Origin: Pleurotus ostreatus/Saccharomyces cerevisiae fusant
Taxonomy: Eukaryota > Opisthokonta
Direction: 5' to 3'
Assembly (NCBI GenBank): GCA_024196135.1
Contig: JAMQCK010000158.1
Coordinates: 1 to 47,559 of the forward strand
DNA: 47,559 nt
The first letter of the stretch is position 1, and every line of letters starts with the position of its first letter. Of the stretch, positions 25,992 to 36,800 are shown one piece after another. A program made the translations under genes and the position numbers. The notes beneath the pieces are model-generated. The model saw only the letters and a program-made list of their open reading frames with translations. It was not told the origin of the DNA and searched no databases.

Positions 25992-26317
25992 GTTGGGTGA
26001 GAAGGCGATGGTTCAGGACACGAATGCGATGGGAGACCCCATATTGAATGGGCAACGACATGCCTGCGCCTCATGATGATGTGAGCAATGGTGAGTCATG
26101 CTAACTAGGGTTGCTCCAGGTTGCGAGGCAACGTCAGGGTTCGAACTAGGATGCATGTGTGCAAGTCGATGTTCGACTTGGTCACGGTCCGGGTTACTGT
26201 TACCAATGACGCTGCTGCTTGTTCAGGACCACCACATCTGAGCTTTGAACCATACATCTGTGGAAGGGCCACTGTTTTGCAGCTTTTATCTGATACTTTG
26301 TTCAGGCCGGCGACACT
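25992..26317. promoter_or_regulatory. bidirectional promoter between Argonaute and translin
   Basis: These 326 bp separate the two divergent start codons and contain no gene. Visible elements are a TGAGTCA bZIP/Gcn4-type consensus at 26092-26098, a short hairpin-like GTTGC-GAG-GCAAC near 26120-26133, and a perfect 8-bp inverted repeat with a 3-nt spacer at 26162-26180. A weak TATA-like TTTTATC lies about 35 bp before the translin ATG. Shared regulation of the two genes is inferred from this geometry. Confidence 0.7.
26162..26180. promoter_or_regulatory. operator-like inverted repeat in the divergent promoter
   Basis: The sequence reads CAAGTCGA-TGT-TCGACTTG, a perfect 8-bp inverted repeat with a 3-nt spacer. 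It lies about 17 bp from the exact centre of the Argonaute-translin gap. A symmetric site in this place could bind a dimeric regulator acting on both genes. No factor is assigned. Confidence 0.45.
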
Positions 26318-27332
26318 ATGGACACCAGGGACCTAGAGAATATCAACGCTCTCCTCGACCAGGATGTCGAACTCCGAGAAGTAACGATCCCCACGATCCA
26401 GACTTGCATCCGTTCACCGACGAAGCTTGTCTTAGAAAATCAAGGAGCAGGTCACGGAACTCGATAAGAAAACCCGCACCATGACCGGTCTGCTAAACAA
26501 AATCCACTCGACGCCAAGCGCCGAAAGTAAGCACCCAACATCTCCATACTGTCTCGTAACCCAACGCTGACTGAACAGTGCCCAAGCTATTGGAATCTGT
26601 CAAGCCAACGCTCAATTCTTGTTCTGAGACGACAAACGCTATCGCCGCAATAATTCCTCCAAACCAATTTTGGCGGTGGAAGGACATGTGGTCGAACTCG
26701 CTTCGCAATGTGGTCTTCTCTGCCGCGCTCATCGAGTACCTATCGACTGGGTCGCTGATCTCAATTCAACGCGTCGAAGATATCTTGGAAGGTAAGAACA
26801 CCCATCCTCTCTGTCGCCTGCATCGTCGACTGACAATTTATTGCAGTTAAGGAGGACCAGAAGGACCGCTTCTGCTTGCCTCCTGAAGATTATTTACATG
26901 GAATCATCAGCATGGTCAATGAGCTGGTACGTCTCATCGCTCTCGTACGGGCGAAGGTATATATTGACCTTCGATTAGTCACGACTAGCGGTGAACTCCG
27001 TAACCTTGGGCAACTTCGAAGAGCCCATTCGGATATCTGTGTTCGTCAAGGACCTTTTTGCCGGATTTTCGATGGTAAGTGGAGTACTTTGATGTAAAGC
27101 TATAATCAAGTAAGGCGCTGACCTCGCTACTCCTTCAGCTGAACCTCAAGAACGATACGCTTCGACGACGGTTCGACAGCTTGAAATATGATCTGAAGAA
27201 GATCGAAGAAGGTGAATCACCTGTCTTCCAGCTCTATCCTTTGTCCAGTGCTGATAAATATCTGTAGTCGTATACGATGTGTCGTTGCGGAAGCTGGCAC
27301 CGTCCGCGCACAAAACGGAAGAGAGCAAATGA
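26318..27332 (+). CDS. translin, 226 aa
   Basis: Seven small exons: 26318-26380, 26436-26526, 26579-26791, 26847-26926, 26979-27074, 27139-27211 and 27268-27332 (681 nt, in frame). The 226-residue product is nearly the same length as human translin (228). Family landmarks appear in order: an early QDVELRE, the WRWKDMWSNSLRNVVF helix, PPEDYLHGI, SRLAVNSVT, then LNLKNDTLRRRFDSLKYDLKKIEE-type sequence and a final VVYDVSLR. Translin is an all-helical single-stranded RNA/DNA-binding protein. With TRAX it forms the C3PO RNase, which removes passenger strands to activate RISC in animals and processes tRNA fragments in Neurospora. No TRAX gene is seen in this window. Its head-to-head position with Argonaute suggests co-expression. 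The many tiny exons leave no single long open frame, so automated annotation could miss it. Confidence 0.94.
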
Positions 27333-27830
27333 AAGTCAGTTGCCGACTGACACACGCTATTGTGTTGTACATTTTCTGCCGTCCAACATCTTGTCACCAT
27401 TCGAAACGCAAGAGGAGGAGATGCAGTGCATATTAAACCCGAGATAGGCAGTGACAGATGATGAGGCCTTGTATGGTCCGCAATACAAGAGACTGCTCTA
27501 GTCCATGGCCTGCGCGAGGCAAACACGCCTATGCGGCGTAGCAATTGAGCTTACGTTGGTTCGCAAAGGATCCCTTGCGTACAATGATGTTCGACGCTTG
27601 CCTCTGGCTGCATAGAGTCCTTAAAGGAAGACCCGGCGTCGAACGCGGGACTTGTGACTTTCAGAAATTGAACATCTCGGCAATTCACGGCCCGCTCCAG
27701 AATATGTGGCGTAACCGTTTCGCGCACTCATCGGTTCTTGACCCAAACTTTCTCCCCATCTTTCGCCCACAATCTCGCTCATATCACCAGAGAGTCGCGG
27801 GGCGCATTTGTCGCCTCAACCTACGCCTGG
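27333..27830. promoter_or_regulatory. gap between translin and the sirtuin
   Basis: This 498-bp region must hold the translin 3' end and the sirtuin promoter. The last 110 bp before the sirtuin ATG are pyrimidine-rich, as is common just upstream of fungal starts. No other gene is supported; the frame of sirtuin exon 1 extends upstream to about 27738 but without an ATG. Confidence 0.4.
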
Positions 27831-29963
27831 ATGACTCTCTACGTTCCTCTAGGCGAGCAGAAAGCGCTTCCCCCGACGCCATCGTTTCTGCGAGAACCCG
27901 CCGACCATGAAACCGCGGTTTCTGGCGTTGTCAAGGCCATAATGAAGGCGAAGCGCATTATCGTTGTCTGTGGTGAGATATGCGCTTCTGTGGAGAGTCC
28001 TTGGAGCGCTGATACCAGTGGTAACAGGCGCTGGTATATCCGTGGACGCCGGTATCCCTGACTTCCGCTCTCCTGCTGGCCTCTTCCAGACCTTGAAGCG
28101 AGATCATCCGAAGGAGAACCTATCCTCGGGGAAGGATCTGTTCGACGCTTCTGTTTTTAATGTGCGTTGTTTGTGCTGTTTTGAACAAACGAATGTACTA
28201 ACAGCACCGACATCTTGTAGTCCGAGCAAATGACAGCTTTGTTCTGCCAGATGATCGCTCAGCTGTCCGACATGTCCACCGCTGCATCCCCCACACCTTT
28301 TCACCAACTCCTCCGCGCGCTAGACGACAGCGGGAAGCTCCTACGAGTGTATACCCAGAATATCGACGCTATCGAAGCCAAGTCGGGCCTCTCTTTCGGC
28401 GTTCCCGCCTTCGATGACCGGCGGCACAAGTCGCGCGCAACCCCCGCGGTCAACCGCCCCACCTCCCTCGACCCGCCCCGCTGCGTCCCCCTCCACGGCA
28501 CCCTCACACGCCTCTATTGCATGACTTGCACGTACTCGTGCGCGCTCACGGACTACCTCCCCTCCCTCGCAGCCGGCGCGCCCCCGCTCTGCCCCTCCTG
28601 CTCCGACACCGCCGTCGTGCGCGCCGCGGAGGGCAAGCGCGCGCGCGCCATCGGCAAGCTCCGCCCGTCCGTCGTGCTCTACGGCGAGGCGCACGCGGAC
28701 GCGGAGGGCGTCGGGGATGTTGTGCGGCGCGACCTGACGCACCGCAGCGGGCCGGACCTGCTCCTGGTTGCGGGGACGAGTCTGCGCGTGCCGGGCACGA
28801 AGCGCATTGTGCGCGAGTTCGCGAAGGCGGTGCGCGTGGCGGCGGGCGTCGAGCCGCTGCCGTCGCCGCGGGGGACGCCGGGCGCGGACTCCCCCATCAC
28901 GTCGGTATACTTGAATCTTGATTTTCCGGTTCCGGCGAGGGAGTGGGGAGATGTTTTCGACGTGTGGGTGAATGGGGACGCGCAGTCGTTTGCGGGCGAG
29001 GTGCAGAGGCAGCTGGATGAGGAGGTCAGGCGGAAGGCGGCGAGGGCGGAGAAGAGGATGGCGAAGGAGGAGGCACGGCAGAGGGAGGAGATGGCGGTGT
29101 GCAAGAAGGGCGTGAAACGGAAGGCGAGGGCGCAATCGGCGACGCCGGCGAAGCGGAGACGGGTGGATGCGCTGCCCACACCGCCAAAGACTCCCAAGTA
29201 CGCGAGGCAGGACACGAAGGTGACGCCGAGCGCCAGGAGATCCAGGATCTCGAGCCAAACCGATAAGGCGTCGGACTCAAGGAAACTCACCGTGCGCATC
29301 CCTGCCAGGCCGCCACCTTCACCAGCATCGCCGCCGCCATCGCCGACTTCGAACAGCGGGCAGCGTCGGTCACTGCGGCTGTCGCGAAGTGCGCCAGACG
29401 TGTTTCCGCAGTCCGCCCTCGTACAACGGCGGCAACCTCTGCCAAGCCGCCTCATACCGGAGGTTGTTATTCCTCCCGCACCTTGGCAGGCTTCGAAGAG
29501 ACATTCCGCCTTCGCTCGCGGTCGTCCACCACCGACACCAGACCGATCTCCGCCTCGGCCGTGCTCACCGTCGGAGAGCGACGGTGAAGGCGAGCTTATC
29601 AACGTGGTGGAAGATGAGGTTGATGACACGCGAAGTCCGACTGACTCTCTAGCTCTCGATGACGAAGACGTTGATGTTGAGGTGGTCGACGATGATGACG
29701 AGCGGGAAGCACTCATTCCGGGCCACGTCCTGCATGCCCGCGATCTGTATGGCTCGTCGGATGGAGGGTACGAGACGGGGAGCGACACGGATACCGACGA
29801 TGAGTTGCCTTGCGTACTCCCTGTGGATCAGTACGAGGAGGGCGGGATTCCGAGGTGGAAACCTCCTAGCAGCGCTCGGTATGTCAACGGGAAGCTCTTG
29901 CTTGGACGGACAGTACCATTACAGGAGTCGTTCATGCGGACATCGGGCTCGGATACTGCATAG
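27831..29963 (+). CDS. Sir2-family NAD-dependent deacetylase, Hst3/Hst4-like, 672 aa
   Basis: Three exons: 27831-27972, 28028-28161 and 28221-29963 (2019 nt, in frame). The catalytic domain covers about residues 25-340. It has the NAD-binding GAGISVDAGIPDFRS (48-62), TQNID (137-141), catalytic His184 (VPLHGTL), zinc Cys pairs at 192/195 and 216/219, and AGTSLRVPGTKRIVREF (about 276-292). The LRPSVVLYGE segment and the NLDFPVP..WGDVFDVWV ending resemble Hst3/Hst4, the fungal histone H3 Lys56 deacetylases; that substrate is inferred from class. After residue 345 comes a long disordered tail with Arg/Lys clusters that could be nuclear signals (KRKARAQ..KRRRV), Pro-rich parts and an acidic stretch. 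The first in-frame ATG (27831) was chosen. It sits between translin and giant gene C on the same strand. Confidence 0.9.
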
Positions 29964-30808
29964 TCAAGCTTGAAGCTCGATACCATACACCATCCCATGA
30001 TCCATCTGCATCCAAGGGTCAGCCCTGCTTCTTAGTTCGTGACTTCGAGAAGAGACATGTGTTGGAGGGGGTCGCGCATAGGTGAAAACAGACGCCAAGT
30101 CTTCTCTTAGGCAGGTCATGCTGTCCTCGCCTCGGAAGCTAATGATGGGTGTCTGTGGGTCCATGTTTTGGCCAGCAATTGTGCGTAAACAATAAACAAG
30201 TCCCAACGTTCGCGCTCGCTATCACGCTCAATCGTCTGCTTATGAACAGCTCCTGCGGAAGACCGGCACCCATGTCGTCAGACGCGAGTGCATGAATTGC
30301 TTCTTCGAAATACCCCCCTTAAACCAACGAAGGCCAATGTTTTCACTGATCAACCACATGCGTGTCAATGTCGAAAACCTTCGGTCCGCCCATTCAGCGA
30401 CACACGCGACCGTCAAGGCGCAAACTATCGTTGGCTTACTGGAATGATTGTCCTCGTCTCTCGAGGTAAAGCACCTTTCGAGGGAGTGCGCATCACACGC
30501 TAACCTCAGGGGATACTAGGATAAGGAAGGATTCTGGCCTCGGAGAATGCCGATGTGGGCAAGGAGGAAGTCGTGTAGGCGCAATTAGACCGCGAACAGG
30601 CCCGCGCCTATCAGATTCCGGCTCGCTTTATAGTAGTACGTTCCTTCCGCTATCGATGTCTGAAAGGGTGTGACTGCCGCAACGTGCCCCGAAGTGCACC
30701 CTTTGTCCTTAACCGCCATCTCTCTCTTCCCATCTTTCATCGTGTACAAGGTAAGTTCGTGCCCAGCATCGCAGGCAGCCGACCCTGACGCTTACTCGTC
30801 ACTACAGG
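29964..30808. promoter_or_regulatory. upstream region and leader of giant gene C
   Basis: This 845-bp gap lies downstream of the sirtuin. Open frames are short and unconvincing. A TTTATAG box at 30627-30633 and a CT-rich stretch at about 30719-30740 fit a core promoter for C. A GCGCCTATC sequence at 30604-30612, just upstream of the box, is shared with the upstream regions of A and B. Confidence 0.45.
30751..30807 (+). other. probable 5'-untranslated intron of giant gene C
   Basis: A strong donor, GTAAGT (30751), and a CTACAG acceptor ending at 30807 bound a 57-nt segment with a CTGAC branch-like sequence (30784-30788). It ends one base before the C start codon, so splicing would place ATG right after the junction. 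The boundaries match the consensus of the coding introns. Confidence 0.6.
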
Positions 30809-33800
30809 ATGGAAATTGAGCCTGGCGCAGACGACATACACTACAAAATCCACCACCTCTTTCTGCCACCCAAACTACCCCAGAAAGACGACCGGTCTCC
30901 TAAAAGAGATCGCAATCTCATCTCTTACTTCCTCTCCTGCGCTCAGGACTTCCTTACGGAGGTTCAAAAAGCCGAGGATGTCGACCCCGTCGCTGTTCAT
31001 GGCTGGACCCGCATCGTGCGGATGCTCAAGGACGGCGCGCGTGTCAATCAAGGGGAGGGGGCGCCGATGGACGCTCAATTGCTTGCAACAATTGTCAACA
31101 GCATGTCCCCTGGCGGTACGTTGCATGTCTTTATGCTCATAGCCATGTGATTCTGAAGTTGTGTCCCTAGGCTCCTTACCTATACACGTCGGTGCTCAAA
31201 ACGCGGCCGTCATCCTGCGGAGGGACGACGTAGGGCTGACCTACGAGTCTTTCTTCGCGTCTCTTCCTACCGCCAAGGTGACGCAGACTGTCGGCAAGGT
31301 CGTTGCTAGGTTTCCAGCGCATCCTCGCTTGCCACTCCCGACGAACCCCGATCTCGTCAGGGTCTTATGCAGCTACGTTGCGGAAATGCACACCCTGGAA
31401 TTTCCGGACGCCATCGCACAGACCAAGAAGGCGGGCAACAAGCAGGCCGAATATCGCGAGTCGGCTTACCCGCACTACATCACCGAGTTCTTGTCGACCG
31501 TCGTGCGCAGTTTCTCGGGGGACCAACCCGATGAACGTCTGCCAAACACCGACTATGTCACGAAGCGCTTGGGTGATCATGTCCTGTGGTTCAGCGCGAA
31601 GCTTCCTTGGCGACGTTCACCGCTTCTCCTCGTGCTGAAGGTCGCGATGCAGACCACGCTTGTCGACGTACCTGCACAGTATGGCTACAAGGCTTTCATG
31701 ACGCTCCTCCTTTGTCGAACGCTACGCGAGGCAGCCATGGCTGGAACGGTAGCGCACGACTTGCTGTATGTCATGAACACCAAAGTCGCTCAGCGCATAT
31801 ACAAGCTTCGCAACACCGTATCCGCCGACGCCTTCCCCATCGACTACGTCTGTGATCAGAGCGGAGAGATCGCACAGCTTCTGAAGAGACGGTGGCAGGA
31901 ACTGCAGCGAGCAGAAGCGCAGCCGAAGCGTATCGCACCGCCCTCTGAGCAGGAGGTTAGAGAGGGCAAGACATTTTCGCTGGAGTGCAATCGCACCTAT
32001 ATCCAGGAGGTCGTCTCTCGCGATGAGAGATTACAGCGATCATGCAGTACTTTCAGGGCGAGCTCATTCGAAGCCGCTTTGCCCAGATCCCGGCGCGTCA
32101 ATGGATCTTCGCCGCCGCAGACCTTCGACGCGTCCGCCTCCTTAGAAAGCGTACTGGAAGCCATTCACGACATCTCTACATGGCTGGAGTCGCCCCGCTT
32201 CTTGCAATGGATGCATTCCTCGAGCCCGAAGAGCCGGGGGAATGGCGTCGAAGGCTTGTTGGAATGCGGGTTGGCCTCACTCAGTCGGTTCGGCGCCCCC
32301 GGTGGCGACGCCAACCCGGAGCTCTTCTCGATCGCGTTTCTCAACGTCCTGGATCTCTGGGTCGTTTTGGACCAGGCGGCGACGGAGGCTATCCCTCTGC
32401 TTGCCCAGTACCGCCCGGATATCACGATCGAATCCTTCGAGGCCCTCTTACTTCGTGATCGGTCGTCGATGGAGCGGTTGTCGCGCATCGAACGATACTT
32501 GTCGAACAGGATGTCCTGCGCTTCGTACGGATCGCCATTCCATCTTGACCCTTGGACCCACTGTGCGAACTCCTTTGCCGCCCGATTCGCGCAGGACAAC
32601 TTCGAGCTCTGTCGTCTTCGCGGCGACATTGAGGACGCGGCGAGGTCCAAGCGACAGCAGAAACGAGCGGAGCTTGCATCCCTCGAGGAACAACGTCAAT
32701 CCCTGTTGGCTCGGGCCGAGGACATGACTTGTCAATATATTGTGACCATTGACTACTGGGGTGAAGAGTGTAGGCAACACTCGGGCGGGTGCAAGAAGTG
32801 TAGCTTGGAGAAACAAGCCAAGAACCTTCGCATCACCGTCTTCGAGGAGCCTTTGCCGGCAGATACGCATCTCGCAGACGCTCTGGTCTTCGAACTGAAG
32901 GTCCCAGAGATGTTCTCCATCTGGCGATCAGCGACTTTCGACTTGATCAAGGTATTCGCGCCGGACCTCGTTGTAGAGAAGCGCGAGGCGCATCACGCTC
33001 TCGACAAATACACGGACATGCAACGCTCCATGTTCGGTAGCGCCGCGGGACAGGTAGATCATCACATCACCCTTGCGTCCGACCACAAGTCCTTTCTCAT
33101 CGCCCACTACAACACATGCACCCTGCCCTGCAGCGAGGACAGCGTTCTGAAGAATCATGGACCTCGATGGTGGCCTTACGAGCGTTCGGTCGGCAGATAT
33201 CTCCCTTCGCCTATGCCTGCAATGGATCTACGCAGCCACTGCACCCCCTCTCCCTTGACCGGAGCATTCCAGTCTCTGAATTGGACCTTGTCTCGCACGA
33301 CCCATACTCCAAACATGGTCATCGCGAGACAGTCCGAATGCGACAATCAGCTCTCGCTTCACGAATGGGCAGCGTTCGGACAGCTCCGCGCGGGTTGCCG
33401 ATTGCAGTGGCACAATGTTGTCCTTGCGATCGAGACGGAGGCGTTGAAGCTTGCGGAGCCCGCCGTGCATACCCTCATCCGGCAGGCAATGCTTCAGGTT
33501 GAGAAAGCCACGCCAACCCATGCATACGCGCGCGAGGCTCATGTCGCCCCTTCGTGCGGGGAGTTTGCTCGGCAGGCGCTGGATGTTCTTCGCCGCCATT
33601 GCTCAGCATGCGCAGAGAATTGGGAGGGGGCATGGGCCGCTTCGACTTTGTCGTTGGTGGGCAATCGTGTGTATGAGTTGTTACCGGAGGGCGCGTCATC
33701 AGTGCGCAGCCAGATCAGGACGTTTCTACGTACCGACCTGCGGCGCGTCTGCATGAACTGGATTCGGGAGATTTCCGTAGTCTTGCGCGAAGCGGGGCCC

Positions 33801-36800
33801 GACACGTCCAGCGACACGAGGAACGCCCTGTGCCATCGACTCATCCAAGCCTCCGTCGCTGCCCGTGACACCTACTTTATACAAGATGCCGTTTTCGACA
33901 ACGCCGGCGCCGTTTCCGACTACCTCGAATGCGCTCTCGTCCTCCACCAGCAAGTGCCTACCCATCTGGGTCAGTTACCCAGCGCCTTGCGCACTCTCGT
34001 TCAGAACGACTTCCTCTTATCTCGTGCTCTGCTCCGTTCTCTCAAGGCCGCCATCGAGCATGACAACACCGGCATTGACGATGCTATACGAAAGACGTGG
34101 CCTGGGTTCGCAAGGCTCGCGAACACGACTTGGCATCCTGTTGCTGGTACCCCATGGGTGACTTGTCGCACATCGACTGATTCGGGTATGCAATCGCGAG
34201 TAGTGCATGTCAACCTCCTCGATGGCTCTATCTACGTGGACGGCGCCTCCTTTCAAGCACTACCAAAGGACATCTTGCAGCATTCACTGTATCAAGAGGT
34301 GTTTCCGACTCGAGTATGTATTGCATCCTCTTCTACGAGTGATCTATGCTGATCACCGTTCACCCGGCAGTATCAGATGCAAATCCTACCATCGACTATG
34401 GCGGGTATGACATACCAATCGCAATATACGATCGAAGGACACGAGGTAAGTGCAGTACATCGCCTCGTTCTTCGTTTACGGCAAACTAACTTCTCTATAG
34501 GTCCACTTTCTTGCTGTGGGTTCTGATTTGATCATTCGAGTTCGTGGCGAAGACGACGCCGTCTCAGAATTCGTCCCTCGCAGCAAACTCGAGGGCGATA
34601 TCCCCAGCGCAATCCTCGTCGACTGCGTAGCCCTCTATCGCACGGACACGAACCAGCTTGACTTTACGCCCAGACACAAAATCGGATGGGACCCGCGCGC
34701 TTCCGCGACATGGACGCTATATGATGTGGCTACGTCTCCTCAACTCGTCTCTGCCATCGTTCCAAAGCGGCAAGGACTGTGTCCGCACAGTGCGCTGGTC
34801 GGCCGTCTCGGGGATGTTTTGATGTCGCTCGAGAGCTCGCCACTGAACATCATCGTGACGACGACTGGGAGCGAAGGACAGGGTCAAAGAGTAGTCGTGC
34901 ATCTGCCCCGATACAAGCTCGACTTCTGCTTTGATGAAAACGGACGCCTGGCCTCTCAAGAGTTTCCGGGCTGCACCGTGTCTACTTCATGTGATATCGG
35001 AGCGCTCTACGGCGTCGAAAAACTTGTTCTCGAAGACCGCAAACACTCTAGCAAACGGCTCTTGCTCCCGACTGGTAGCATCTCGGTCGGGTCCCAGCCG
35101 TATCATCCTCGCATCACCATCCGCCCAACTACTGATCCCGCCGCGCATGTTCAAACACATGTATTCGATGTAGACCTGTCGGTTGGCCAAGTCAAGCCTG
35201 ATGGGGGGCTGGACAGCTGGCTGATGTTGGTCTACCTCCACGCACTGTCGTCCTCGCATCAACGTGACCCTCTCACGGACGAGCGTGGGGTGGACAGGGC
35301 GATTAGGATGTTGCAGTCTGCGTCGTCATTTGCGTTCACTGCCCTATCTCCCACGGAAACGAGCTTACTAGCTCAAATCACGGCTTTGACTCCTATCCGA
35401 CACTTCTACCCCAAGCATCTCAAGGTCATGGAAACGACGAATTGGCATGCATCTTTGTCCCCGCTCACGCAGAGCGACCTCTTTGCTCCTCTCGTCGCGG
35501 AGATCGTGTCGTTCGCCGAGCAGAGGTCCGTCTTCGACGGGGTTTCTGACGGGCCCAAAGGAATTCCGCCAATGTACAGCGGCGTAGAGCATCTGCGACA
35601 GAGAGCGCACAAACGGAACGCGCGACTATCGCCTTACGTATCGGACATGGAGCAATACGCCGACACAAGTGAGCTTCCCAGTCAATGTCGAACCTGGTCT
35701 CTCTGAACGCTCACCTTTTCATTCTAGGCGCACATGTAGCGGATGATGTGTACAATCTGGATAACAAAGCTGAGAAGAGCCGTCTGTGGCAAGTGCAAAG
35801 CATCGCCTTCCGATCACGCACCTGGAATGCGGATGTCGACACCACTACGCAGCTTTGGCAGCATTTCACGAAATGGTCTTCTTTTCCGACGACACCCAGC
35901 GACTTCCCGCTTTCTCGTCCATGTCTGCTCTCAGCCTTCTCATCAGCCAAGATTTGGTTCACCTTGTACGCTCAGTGCACCTCTGCGCGAGGTCCACCCT
36001 GCAGATTCTCCCTCGCATTCACTCTCGCTTTTGTGATGTATGGGAAGGGTCTTGCAGATGATCTGATACATTCTGCTCTGAGCCTTGCAGTCCATCAACC
36101 CGACGAACAGCCAGATCTTGTAACGGCAAAATCGAGTCTCCCCCTACGTCCTATTACTCTCAATGATGGATGGGAGATGTCGGCGGCAAGCGCGAAGAAG
36201 CTTGAGGGTATTATCGACCAGCAAAGCATCCCGTTCAGCCAGTCTTCGGAGTATCGCATCACCAAGTTAGTTGGCGAGGGCCCGAAGGCGCACAAAAAGC
36301 GGTGCAAGCGCGCATACGACGACAACCTCACGCAACAGACTAAGGTCATTGTCCGGGAGCTTAGCGGTCAGTGGCCGTGCTCCAAACCAGACTGGTCTCG
36401 CCTCCCGACCGCAAGCTTCCCTCTGGTGAAGGTCTCCAAGCTGTTATCCAGGGTTAATGTGTTGTTCGAATCGATGGATCAGAATCGTCGACTTCATCGT
36501 CACGCTTCCATCGTGCAAGCCATCCTCGACCGCCTCCGTCGCAAACGCGCTCTAGCGCTTTCTCCTATACCTTCGCTTTCATCCGTCTCCAAACCAAGGC
36601 CGACATACGACCCTCCCAATCTCTTGACTCTAATGGCGACGAGGAATACACCCCCGGAGGCAACAATGAAGATTCGCGTGCCGACAGTCGACAAGTCCGC
36701 CGGGCAGTCGAGTTCGCCTCACATTCCGTGCCATTCTCTCACCGTATCCACGCTTCTCTCCCGACTCGCGCCTGAAGATGGCTTCGGGGCGCAGTACAAA

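Noticed and set aside
28679..29788. 369-codon open frame antisense to the sirtuin, and a second of 305 codons at 28341-29258
   Set aside because: The sense strand encodes a sirtuin with intact catalytic motifs and a long tail. The antisense products are Ser/Arg/Pro low-complexity sequence with no motif.
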